Source: Desmodesmus armatus (lineage: Eukaryota > Chlorophyta > Chlorophyceae > Sphaeropleales > Scenedesmaceae). From it: 64,000 nucleotides of DNA. The translations under genes were made by a program, and so were the position numbers. The notes below the pieces were generated by a model that made no database searches, was not told the origin of the DNA, and worked only from the letters and a program-made list of their open reading frames with translations. Positions 11,572 through 22,864 of the stretch are shown piece by piece (the stretch's first letter is position 1; every line of letters begins with the position of its first letter). The DNA is taken from positions 69,501-133,500 of the forward strand of contig VIIQ02000892.1 of NCBI GenBank assembly GCA_007449985.2, read 5' to 3'.

Positions 11572-14500
11572 TCAGTGGACTTTGCCAGTTCTGCTGGCAG
11601 CCAGGGTCACAAGCTAAGAGAAAGATAAGAGGAAGTCAGCGCGGGGCTGCAACTAGTGCGGCCAAGGGCCGCCAGTCGTTTGGCCAACCCACAGAAACGA
11701 CAACGGCAGGCAGCAGAGGGGCGCCGGAGGGAGGCCAGCACACACTTGCAAGGCGCGGGCCATCCCTCCCCCATCCAGACCCACATCACCCTGCTCAAAC
11801 CCCCTCCTCAGCCCCCACACAACCCTCCTCAACAGGTGCACCCCCCCCCTTCTCACACAAACGAAACCAACCTGGAAGGCGTCAGGGGTGTTGTCATACA
11901 GCACGTCTTGCAGCTCCCTCCTGCCCATCGCCACTGAAATCAAATCCAGAATGAAGTTTGCCAGGTAGATAGTCATGTAGGAGCAGATGCCGCCGATCAG
12001 GCCGTACGCGATCGAGTATGTCATCGGCATGAGGATGATCGTAATAAAGGCGGGAACAGCCTGGCGAACATCCGCCCAATCGATATCCACGACGTTTTCC
12101 ATCATCATCGCACCGACGAGGATCAGGGCTGGGCCGGTGGCGAAGGGTGGGATGCTGGCGATGAGGGGAGTGATAAAGAGTGAGAGGAAGAAGCCAGCTG
12201 CAACTGTCAGGGCTGTGAGGCCGGTGCGACCTCCCTCCCTGATGCCACTGGCACTCTCGATGTACACCTGCAGTACATTGTGAACGGGGGGTGGAGGGCA
12301 GGCAGCAGAAGACATGGGAGCCAGTCAGGGATTGAGGGTATGTTCAACATGCATTGGCGAGCATGCGGGCCACGATGATTCCAGAATAAGAAATGTCCTG
12401 GAAGGGCTGTGGGCAAAAAGGATGCTGCAAGCAGCTGAGCTGGGTGTTGATACTAGACTCTGGGTCGAGAGCGTAGCACGCTCTCTACCAGTAATACTTT
12501 GGGGGTTTGCACAGCGGCTTGTGACGCCTGTGCCACTCACCGCCAAGGGTGCACAGCCAAACAGCGAGCCCAGCACAGCTGCAGGGCCAACAAAGCGGGC
12601 GGCAGGCAAGACAGTCACAGCTCAGTCTGCCATGTGTTTCAAGGAAATCTGCAGCGGTTACACCTGTCTTTGACTATACACGACTCAGTCACCTGGTTAA
12701 AGCTGATGTTGGTGTTGTGTGTATCAGCCGAGTCCTTTTGCCTGGGAACATGGGGTGATTCCACAAGCACTTGGAATGCTGTTTCTTATATATAACAGCG
12801 TCACATTGAACAGCTTGCGTGGGGCTGAGGGCCCCTGCTACCGTCACATCAGAAACTAACCCAAACTAGGGCAACTTCGAGATAGGTGCAGCTGAATCCG
12901 GTGCTGTGCGTCAGCTGGGTGCAGCAGCCTGAAAAGCTGGGGTATGGTGAACCCCCCCCCCCCCCCTCCTCCTGCTTGTAGCTTGCCCATTGGAAGGGTG
13001 GCCTGAGGGTGACCCACTCTTGCTTGGCCTGGCTCGACCTAGAAATTACTGCGACTGACTGCTGTAGCTGAAGTGCATGACGTTTGGCACACTCACTTGC
13101 GATACCATCAACGCAGTAGGCAAAGAGCTGCTTGGGGAAGCTGTTGTCCTTCGGATTCACAAAACCTGCACACACGAAGACGGGTGCGTGGAGTGCAAGC
13201 CAAAAATCAGTAATGCATTTGAAGTACAACCGGTGTAGGGCGCAGTGCTGCATGAACGGCCTTGGGATGCAGCCATGCATGATGTTGCACAAAGCACCTC
13301 CCAAATACAAGTACAGCTAGTAATGAATGCCATCAACCCACTGCACTGCAGTGCTCCTAACATGTGACGCCCACAGCACATGTGCACGTGTACAGCATGT
13401 GGTGCCGGGGCTGCACCCTTCTGGCGCCAGTCTGTCTGCCTATCACTGGGGAACTCATGGGGGGGGGGGGGGATTGTCGCAGTGGGTATTGTCATGGCTG
13501 GGCAGTACTCTCTGCAGGCATGGCAAAACACATGGATCCCTTCACTGTCTCCACTAACACCCCCCCCCCCAAAACACCCCCATTGACTCACCAGGCAGCC
13601 TTGCGTTGATCATTGTGGCTGTCAGTGCAGCAGAGCAGCAGCAACAGTAACAGCAACAGCAGCAACACGGCAGGAATGGGGATGGGGTGGTTATCTTGGG
13701 CGATCAAATAGTGGTGTTACGGCAAAGCACTGCTGTCACCCACAGGGAGCCTGCAGCCCAGTAGCAACTTGAAACCCCTAACGTCAGGTTGATGACACTT
13801 CTGGTTGCGATTTCGTTCTGTTTTGCAGCTACTGAAGGAAACTGCAGGAGTAACAAGCTCCAGCCACTGAAGCCATAGTCAAGCCATAGTAGTAGGCTCA
13901 CCCATACTGAAGAGTGTGCCAGTGGCATCAAGGAAGTCGAGGTACAACATGGTGATGAGTGCCACCCACAGGTCAGGGTTGCCGAATGCTGCAAAGGACC
14001 AGGCCAGTGTTGTCTTGCTGGCGTCAGGCACTGCCACAACGTTCCTGAAGTACTCGAAGCGCTCAACACCACCTGCACGACAAGGGGGGGGGGTGGAGGG
14101 GTGTGGCATTTGCGTGAGAAGAGGTCAGGAAGTTGTTTTGTCGTGAACAAGATAGTATTAGGTGATAGGTGACACCCATCAGGAGCTCAGGTTTATTAGT
14201 ATGGCATGGGGAACGTCAGGCAGGGGGGGGGGGGGTGTTAGTGTGGGACAAGCTAGGTCTGGGACTGGTTGTGACCGTTCTTGTACTTGAACACAGTCTT
14301 CCGCCATGCCCCCCCCCCCCCCCCCCCGGGGTGCTGTTGTCTGTACCACATCGTGCGTGTCTACTCAAATAAGCAACTGAGCATGCACCTCAACCCCGCT
14401 GGGAACCCAGCAGGGGAACATGTATTCAATTGCTGCACCCAGCGCAGTTCCAGGTACATGCAACGGGAAAAAGGGCACCCACCTTTGACCTGTGAGGTTG

Positions 14501-17500
14501 CTCCAAAGTACGTTGCTGCGTGGTTGGGCAGCCAAGAGATGAAGGTCACAAACATGATGCCGTACCTGCACAGGAAACAGACACACGCTAAGGTCACTGC
14601 CTACTCTGCAGCTTTGTAGGTCTTTCATCTGCCTCAGTGGGATGCATATCTGTCAGCTGAGAAGAGTGAGGCTTGAAATGTGTGCTTTTAACCCTGGATA
14701 AGTTCATTGTGCCTGCCCCCCCCCCCACCACCACCACTACCGTCCCACACCGTAGGTGACACATATATGCTGAAGGTTCTGGCCCCCTACAGGATGGCAG
14801 AGGTCTGCTGAGCTGAAGCGCTGCAACTGCAACTGCAACTGCAACTGCAATGACAAATGCTGTCACGCACATCAAAATCAGCATGTTGCTGACACCAAGC
14901 AAGTGCATCCTTTGCTGACACGACAAGCGGGTGCTCACATGATGGATCCCTTCACGCGTCTGCCCATGAGGATGACCATGAGGGCCAGACCAGCAACACC
15001 CAGCCACAGGCTAGCATTGTGCAGACGCTTGCCCTGCAGCAGTAGCAACAGCAGCAGCAGCAGCAGCAGCATTAGTATGCAGCAGTCAGTATCTAGTTTC
15101 ACATGACATGCCAGACGTGCGCCAATCTTTTCAGAAAGTTCAACCTGGACCCTGAGCTCTGCTGGTGCTGGTGGCGACTTTCAGCCACGGTGGTGCAACC
15201 TGTGCCCTCCCCGTCCCTCCCTGTCCCTCCACACCCCCTGCCCCTATCCTTACAGGTGAGGCAACCTGGACTCTGCTAGTGCTTGTTGCAACAACCTGCC
15301 CACCCCCCCTCTTCCCACCCCCCGCCCCCACTAGAAAAGCCGAACACAATCAACCCGAACCAACACACATAATGCTAGTACTACTCTAGTAGACCCCACC
15401 CACCCACCTTGCACATGTAGCTGGACGAAGGTGGGCCCAGCTGCTCGTTAAACCGGTAACGCACTTTGAATGCCCTGGCTGTGCACGCACTGTAACATCA
15501 TGTGCCCAGCGGTGAAAGTATCCACATGTGACACCCCCCCCCCCCCCACCCCCGGGCGGCCTTGGACCCATGGAAAACCAAATGTTGCACACCATAATGA
15601 CACCACCATCAGCCACCCACCTTGCACATGTAGCTGGATGATGGTGGGCCCAGTTCAGCCATGAGGGCGCCAGTGTCCTTGTTGTTGACACACACAGCCT
15701 CCGTGGTGGCGTTGGCAATGCTGTACTGGTACACCCGGTTCTCGAGGGGGCAGCCCCCTAGGGTGACCAGGGTGGCTGAGTTGTAGCTCACAAGGCTGAG
15801 ACCCTGACCGTTCTGCAGCCCGATACTGTAGCAAAAGGTGCAGACATACACATACACACATCACGGGTCAGATACCGTGTTGGGGGGGGGGGGGGGGGCA
15901 GAACGGAAAGCTTTTACCCTGGGCCGAGCTCAGCTGTGCTTTGCAGGGTGACGAGGCTGGCTGGGTTGTAGTTCACAAGGCTGAGACACTCAGTGTGGCT
16001 GAGCTGCAGCCCGATGCTGCAACAGGGCGGTGAGATGCAGGACACAGGTGAACGCAGCAGGGCAGGAGCAGCTGGGTCGTGCACCCATTATACGTTGGGC
16101 CACCCACCTGCCTAGCAGCACTCCCCCACCCGCTTGCCCACAGACCAAACCACCTGCCAAACCACCCACCCATCCTACACGCAAGGCAACACACAGGACC
16201 GTCCTGCGGCAGACCCCCCCCCCCCCCCGCCCCTGTCACTCACAAGGCCAGGAACAGTCCGATGCCTCCAGCTGTTGCCAACATGAGACACTTGGGCACC
16301 AGGCTCACCATACGCCCACGCACACCTGGAGGCACAGCAGATAAGTGCACATCGCAAACACACCATCAGCAGCAGTAAGTCACATGACTCCATCAAGGGC
16401 CGTGTATGCTTTGAAGACAGCTCTGCACAAGAATGCTAGAAGGGCTGGTGCAGCAGCACTGATGGTCACGTCATGTTGCGGAACTCCTAGGTATACAGAC
16501 ACATGCAGACAAAAACATACTACATACGTGTCCGCAACGGCAACAGTTTTTAACATAGCGACATACAGACAACTTCAAGCACCTGTGAGACTGATGGCGA
16601 TGAAGATCCAGCCCTCGACAAAGGCAGCAGCAAGGGCCTCCTGGTACGTGATCTGGGGGGGGGGGACAGCAGCAGCAGCAGCAGACCACATATGGTTAAC
16701 AGGAAGCTACTCCTTGGGCCAGGTGCTGCATGGCATGCCGGCGCAGGCTGTACTGCTGTCAGAAGCTGAGGTGCACATGACAACAGCAACGCCACACACA
16801 TGTGCACATCAGCTGGGTTGACAGTACCCCTGCTATTGTGCTGGCCACATGGACCCTCCCGCAGCCTGCACGCTGTACATGTTGACCCTGTGCCGAGACA
16901 CACAGTGTTGAACACACAGGGGCCCTCGGCGCACACTCAACATAAAGCCTGAGCTATGTGATGATCACCTTTCCAGTGCCGAGGTAGCCAACCACCGTGT
17001 AGGTGAAGTACGCGTTGATGCCTGCACACAACATTTCACAACGACACCAGCAGCATCAGGTCAGGAGCACTTCAGCTGCTCCATGCTTGCAAGTGACCCT
17101 AGCCTGTTCCTGGAGGCTGCAGCATGTAGGGAGGTTGACATGCTTCGGTGTGGCCTTTGCTGCCCCCTCCCCCACCCCGAAACGCAGCACTGAACAAACA
17201 CCCTGCCCTACCCCACCCCCAAACCCTGCCCTGGCCACACCGCCTCACCCATGCCTGGCGCCACTGACAGTGGCATGTTGCTGTGCCCCCCCCCCCCAAC
17301 ACACACATAATGGCTGGATGCACTTCATTGGCTGGATGCACTCCCCGTGTCTACACACACTCATACAAATACGGCACAGGACAACACGTGCACACACTCA
17401 CCCATGCCTGGCGCCACTGACAGTGGCATGTTGGCAAATGCTCCCATCAGCGCTGTGGCCATCAGACTGGTGGCAGCAGTGGCAGTGATCAGGCTGCGAC

Positions 17501-18961
17501 GAACCTCTTGCTGCAAGCCAGCAGCAGCAACAGCAACAGCAGCAATAGCAGCAGCAGTACCAGTGGGTCACTCGCATGACCTTCACTGCGACTGTGCCAC
17601 ACCCCCACAGATGCAGCACATGTGCTGGAACCTTTGGTGTCTGTCCTCATGAGTGCCTTGGGTGGCATGCTGCCCCGACCTGGCAATACGTGTCCTCACC
17701 AACATCAGACACTGTGCTGTTGACTCACTACTATATGGCTGGCAGGAGCTTGATATATTTTGTGGTGTTCCAGGGAGGGGCGTGCAGGAGCTGGTGGGGT
17801 ATCGTATCTACATATCTATGGTCCTATGCTGCTGCCCCTGGCTCCCTTGCAGGTTGCACTGCTTTGCTGTATGATGCTGGCAGCGCGTTTGGCGGCCTCA
17901 CAAGCGAGGGGGGAACCCAGTTCCCCCCCCCCCCCCAAAAAACACACACACTGCACTGTTCTCCCTGTGGACCCCCCCCCCTCCCCCCCACACCCCCGAC
18001 GACTCACCCTGCACGACTCAAAGCCAGGGTCAGTGAAGCGGCAGCCAGGCTGGCCGGCCTTGGGTCCTGTGCAGTCAGCATCCGTGCACTGCAGCAGCAG
18101 GAGGCAAGCTTAGGTACGAGCGGTTTATGGGGTTAGCGTCGCTGCTTATTTGATACAGCAGCAGCCATGCGCTGTAACAGCAGTGGAAGCATTGACAAGG
18201 ACGTATGCTCGTGCACCGTGCAACAGCCTGGCGTTCTGTTGTTCACAGACAGAGTGCAGTGCTACAGCTGTGCTGACACTCACCGTGCCGCCAGTGTCTG
18301 CCAAGATAGCAGAGTTGACCGCAACTGCATCACCAACCAGCACCAGCGGTTGCAGAAACAGCAGCAGTCAATTCAAATTCTGCTGTGCCTGTAGTGCTGC
18401 TGCTGAATCAGCTGAATCACGTGGGCCCATGTGCGACAGTCAAACGGGCTGGCCAGCTGCGCAACTATGACAACTATGAGGCTGCTGACATGCTGTCGAG
18501 GCACTCACGGATGTAGCAGGTCTGCAATGGCAAGCAAACAGGGGCAGGTCGTTCGTAAGCTACTACGTACAGCCCTAGTTGTGATACAGCGACACGTGCA
18601 GGCAAGAAAGGCCCAGAAATAATCAAAATTATGCATTGATCAATCACGTGATTACACAGGGGCCATTATAGACACCCAGGCAGGGATGACCACAGAAGCG
18701 ATGCACAGGAACTTACGGTAAGGAAGCAAACAAGGCCTGCCCTGATCTCTGCGCGCACGTACACATTCGTGGATCGTCAGCAAGCCGTAAAACAATATTA
18801 AGCAACTCCTGTCTGCATCAGACAAGAGCAATGACATCAGCCTCTGATCTGTTGCAGCTTGCCCCAACCTGTGCTGAAAGTTGTCTTGCGCCCCTTCAGC
18901 TCAAAGTAGCGACCGACAACGCTGTCCGCACACGCTCGTTGATGTTGTGCACCCACCCCAT
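11572..18961 (-). CDS. AZG1: AZG-type adenine/guanine permease (NCS2/AzgA family)
   Basis: Plant-type purine transporter of the plasma membrane, about 557 aa, with 12-14 expected membrane helices. Exons in transcription order: 18961-18869, 18748-18717, 18521-18509, 18324-18284, 18088-18008, 17510-17402, 17021-16969, 16652-16583, 16325-16244, 15825-15621, 15033-14939, 14565-14483, 14072-13902, 13165-13097, 12578-12541, 12267-11872, 11613-11572. Splice phases agree throughout. Family landmarks in order: [26 protein letters not shown], a Cys-rich outer loop, [66 protein letters not shown] IPAF...YGLIGG. Oddities: the first exon is one base short of the needed frame ([11 protein letters not shown] in one frame, ADSVVGRYF in the next); the usual LLGTSPVT is LFGCAPLA; the third exon has only 13 nt; introns contain copies of exon ends. 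The last exon and the exact start are the least certain parts. Confidence 0.88.
13459..13513 (+). mobile_element. Diverged copy of the small oligo-G element
   Basis: Poly-G run followed by about 40 bp that align, at very roughly 70% by eye, with the insertion at 47331-47390, ending in the same AGTACTCTCT. It lies in an intron of the AZG gene, on the opposite strand to the gene. Confidence 0.45.
15397..15440 (-). repeat. Copy of an AZG exon end plus donor, in the next intron
   Basis: Near-exact repeat of 15612-15655, which is the last 33-35 nt of an AZG exon ([11 protein letters not shown]) with its GTGGGTGG donor, 215 bp further along. An AG directly before [11 protein letters not shown] would make 15440-15408 a 33-nt in-frame mini-exon. 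Confidence 0.75.
15504..15547 (-). mobile_element. Truncated copy of the small oligo-G element
   Basis: On the minus strand a poly-G run is followed by a segment with TGGATACTTTCACCGCTG, as in the copy at 47331-47390; the similarity ends shortly after. It lies in an intron of the AZG gene. Confidence 0.5.
15918..16016 (-). other. Duplicated optional exon of the AZG permease
   Basis: A diverged copy of the start of the 15825-15621 exon. Both encode IGLQ..., then SLV(S/N)YN(S/P)A(T/S)LVTL, then AELGP. This copy is preceded by a TTGCAG acceptor and can end at a GTAAAA donor. The 99-nt length and matching phase mean it could be included or skipped without changing frame. Whether it is ever spliced in cannot be told from the sequence. 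Confidence 0.55.
17244..17280 (-). repeat. Copy of another AZG exon end plus donor
   Basis: Exact repeat of 17397-17433, the end of the exon encoding [11 protein letters not shown] with its GTGAG donor, placed 153 bp downstream in the following intron. If used as an exon from the nearest CAG, it would be 32 nt long and shift the frame, so it is probably silent or harmful. Confidence 0.8.
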
Positions 18962-19616
18962 TGCTGCTGCGATCCCTGCACAACTGTGCGAACCCTGCAC
19001 ACAACTGGTGAAAGAAAAAGAGTGCAGCACAGCTTATGTGCCAACTGGTACGTAGCAGGTTGCGGAACAAGGCAGCACGCGTGCCAGGTGGACACAATGA
19101 ACACCGGCTGGCAGTTGCTGACTCAGATGCTCAACTGACAGTTACTAACAAGCTTCCTGACACCTTCCGTTCAGTGCTGCCCAGGAATGCAACCCAGTGC
19201 AGGCATGATGGATCTTCCCAGACTACGAAGCCTAACTTCGTTCCTGCTAAGATGGTTGTATGGTGTGAAGCAGCTGCACTTGCTGCTGCTGCTGCTGCTG
19301 TGCTGCTGTGAGGCTGCTGCTGCTGCTGCGGTGGCTAGGCTGTACCCGCGCTGCAGCTCTCTGCAAGCACTTTTCTGGCCTGCGTCAGTGGTAGCGTGCT
19401 TGCTGTATGGTCTGTTACATCGAGGCCCTGAAAGGCCCAGCCAATCCCCTACTGTGCACACTGCCATATAGCAGTTATTGAGTGGGCCAAACCTCAACCA
19501 GCCACTCTGCAGCTACAGGGTAGGACGCATATTGCAGCCTAAACCATATGGACTGGGATGCCAGTTCTGAAGGCTTGGCCTAACACGGTGAAGGCAGCAG
19601 CATCAACCGCAGCCAT

Positions 19617-19664
<48 letters not shown>

Positions 19665-20588
19665 TAGTCACATCAGCTGAAGCTGAAACTGTGGCAGCAG
19701 CAGCACCCGGAGCGGTAGCAGCCAGTTTCAGCAGCAGGCAGCCGCAGCAGTTGAAAGCAGCAGGAACAACCAGCTGAGCACAGAACAAGTTGCAAGGTGC
19801 TTGTCCAGCGCTGTGTACTGCTAGTTAAACAAAGTTTGTCAGCCCCCCCCCCCCCCCCATGCGGCATCATGAAAATGTGTGCCAGTTGTGCTACTTGTCA
19901 GCTTAGGTGTCATCACTGGTGACTCGCTGTCTGTTTGATCAAAACTGATGGCACCAGCCCAAGCCCACTGCTGTGCCCACATGCTGTCAGATGTTACCAA
20001 ACTTGGGGACCACTTTACAGAAACAACTAGTTGAACTATCCAGGCTGGATGCTGCAGAATGAAGACAGGACATGTCCTGTACAGTTCAAGTTTTTATATT
20101 TGTGAAGAGCAGTGTTACAGGGACCACACACAAGCTTGGCACGTATGACTCGCTTGCGGTGTTGAGAGAGGAGAACAACTAAGCATGCCACAATGGCTGC
20201 ATTGTCGTTGTGCTTGGTATGGCTGACCGCACCCAGGCGATGCGACTCAAGGGCTCATGCCATGCCATGAGCCCATGATGGGTGTCGCCCTTGCCTGTGA
20301 CTCCTGTGCCAAACCCCCCTTTCAACTGGTTTGCCCATTCAGCACTACCAGTTTTGAATGTGTAATGGTGCTGAAACGGCTGACTTCACTGGGATCCCAG
20401 ACGGGCTGAAAAGCTCATAGGTGATCTTCGACGGACATGTAGCGACCGGCACTTCAACTTCAGCCGAATGCCTCATTCACGTCACAGCTTCGCGCACCAT
20501 GTTCTGTCACAGAACGTGCGAAACGAACGTCTTTGAATCTCGCCGGTGGTCGCCAGCACCTGCGCACCGCGCATCACCAAAAAGACCG
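18962..20588. other. Intergenic: AZG promoter side and upstream of secreted gene
   Basis: Should contain the 5' flank of the minus-strand permease and the promoter of the plus-strand secreted gene at 20589. A (CAG)n run of about 15 units lies at 19619-19663, a GCT-rich run at 19283-19330, and a poly-C run near 19843. No gene seen. Confidence 0.5.
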
Positions 20589-22153
20589 ATGCCGCACACA
20601 TTCAACAGCAAAATGCAACGACGGAGCTGGCAGATCTCATTACTGCTTTTAGCAGTCTGCTCTCCGGCCTGGGCGTTGCGACCGCACCCTCCAGGAGATG
20701 CCGCGACTCGAGCAGCAAACGCAAGTGCTGCTGCAGCAGCAGTACCAGCAACAGTAGCGACATCCCCATCCCCAAGCTTCAAGTGCGGACAGCCCCTCGG
20801 CCCTTGTGGTGCCTCAATTCCTGCGGATGCAGTCTGTGCAAATGGGGCAGGCTGGTGCCAGGCAGGATACTTCTGCGGCAAAAACAACTTGTTCAACCAA
20901 GACGCACCATCCACATGCATCCCGGTGCCTGTCGACTGCGGCAAAGAGGGACGGCAATGCTGCCCTAGCAATGTGGACACCCCACACACTAACAGCACCG
21001 ACATGATGCAGAGGCAGCCCTTTTGCAAGGGTGCTGGCTTGACATGTTTTTATGACCAAAACAAGCTGTTGATGATCAACGACACCTTCACTGGTTTCGC
21101 AGGTGCGCATGCATGGGATATATGGGATGTGCTGACTCAGCTGAGCTGCAGTCAAGGTGTGCATGTACATGCAAGTAGAACTGCGGGCGAGTACCATGGG
21201 ATGGTGGGTTGCGTATTACACTCCATCTTACTTCAACTTGAGCCGGTGTGGCCCGGGGCTGTAACTTGCAAGGACTGTAACTTGCAAGCTGGGTGTGGCT
21301 TGTGTGCTGGGGCGTTGTCAAATAGTGCAGTGTGCATCTGCAGGCGAGCTGCCAGCTCGCCCCCTGTGACAGGGGGTCCTGGAGTGTGACCCTTGCAAGC
21401 AGCGGCGGTCAATTGACCTTTCCTTGCAAGGCTTAAGCTTAAGCAAGCTTGCAACCCCGGATGAGCATTGCATCGAGCTGCTGGCAAGGGTTCCTCAGCG
21501 ACTGGTTGCTCAACCTTCAGGTGACATCAGGCGGGTCGTGCATGCACTTGACACAGGTCACAGTGACCTCTGACACATGGTGTTGCTCCGCATGCTTTCG
21601 CATGCTGTTCCACACAGGTGCTGCGTGTGTTGCTGTGCCCAAGGACTGTGGGTCTGCCCCTGGCGCTCCATGCTGCCCATACACCAGATTCAAGCGCATG
21701 CGCAGCAACCCCTCAATCGACGGCCCAAACACCTGCAGTGGCAACATGTACTGCAACCATGACGCCGCCAATGCAACAGCCGCTGTCTACAACCACGGCC
21801 TGTCACTGCTCCTCGGCCAATACACTACTACTGGCGTCTGTGAGCCCAACCCCCCTGACTGTGGCAAGTTTGGGCAGCCCTGTTGTGTGGTAGACGGCCC
21901 TTTGCCGTGGCCAGAGCTGGCGTGCGGCCTAGCAGAGGGGCATGAGTCTGTGAGAGGCTACTGTGCCAATGCTGATGGGCAGCCTTGGATGTTGGGTATC
22001 TCAGGCAGGGCGCAGCATCACGTGTGCACCCCTTGCCCTGAGTCATTGAGTGAGGGGCAGAAGTTGCGGTATGAGAACACCCACTTGTACCACAGGTGCG
22101 GCTTCAACATGTTGGAGCAAAAGGTGAACGGCACGTCTGTTGTGAAAGGCTAG
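20589..22153 (+). CDS. Secreted cysteine-rich protein, short-linker paralogue
   Basis: Predicted 349 aa from exons 20589-21102 and 21618-22153, joined in phase 1 (TTTCGCAG|GTGCGC, then CACACAG|GTGCTG). An N-terminal signal peptide is clear: MQRRSWQISLLLLAVCSPAWA inside the first 30 residues. An Ala-rich stretch and a very short SPSPS segment lead to a cysteine-rich ectodomain with [23 protein letters not shown] and three repeats of the form DCGxxGxxCC ([28 protein letters not shown]). It is probably extracellular, in the cell wall or matrix; I recognise no enzyme or named family. I chose the ATG at 20589 because the neighbouring paralogue starts at the matching place (ACCGATG); an internal Met nine residues on is an alternative. 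Stop TAG. Confidence 0.8.
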
Positions 22154-22864
22154 CTGATTCTGGACCTTGGCCCCAACCCCTTGTACACCCTGGAACCTGG
22201 GCTTGCCATTCAGTGGTGTGGGAAGGTCGTGTGTTTCTTGTGTCCGCTTGAGGATATCTCCTCATCCAGATGGAACATGTGGTTGATGCTGTGTCATACA
22301 TGGTGCCCTAGCAGAGTGTTCTGCAAGATTTTTAAACCTATTTGGGTTGCTCTGTGTGGACAGCATCTCACTGGCATGGGCAAGCCAGCGCCAGCGCATG
22401 CCTTGCAGCATTTCCGAAACGGTACCTGCAAGGGCTGCTGGCACCATCTTGAGACACTGCTACTACTGGTTGGTTAGCTATTGTGCGGCAGAATGGAAGA
22501 CTAACAGTCCAACGTTGTGATTCAAGGGAATGAGCATGAAGTCATGCTTGAGACATTGTGCTACAATCAAGGAACGGCACAAGTAGGACTCGGTTGACAG
22601 TGTTGACAAACAACACACTGATCAGGCCACAATGCGGATGCATTCGGGTTGGAGCCTGCACCAAGTGGATGCGACGCAGGGGCGACCTTCAACCGACCTT
22701 CGACGGTGCAACTTGCGTGACTTCAGGCGAATAGCGTAAACGATGTCGATGTGTCGTGCATGCACGTTAGGTCAGCAATCACTGTAAGACAACTGACAAG
22801 TCTTCAAATTCGATCGCGTGTGGTCGCCAGCACCTGCACACGTTGCGCAACTCCAAGAACACCG
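22154..22864. other. Intergenic between the two secreted paralogues
   Basis: 3' UTR of the first gene and promoter of the second. The stretch before each start codon shares short blocks (for example CTTCGACGG near 20426 and 22694), consistent with a tandem duplication that included the promoter. No further gene seen. Confidence 0.5.

Noticed and set aside
20507..21028. 173-codon minus-strand frame
   Set aside because: Antisense to the first secreted gene; the plus strand has a signal peptide, cysteine modules and a paralogue with the same intron.
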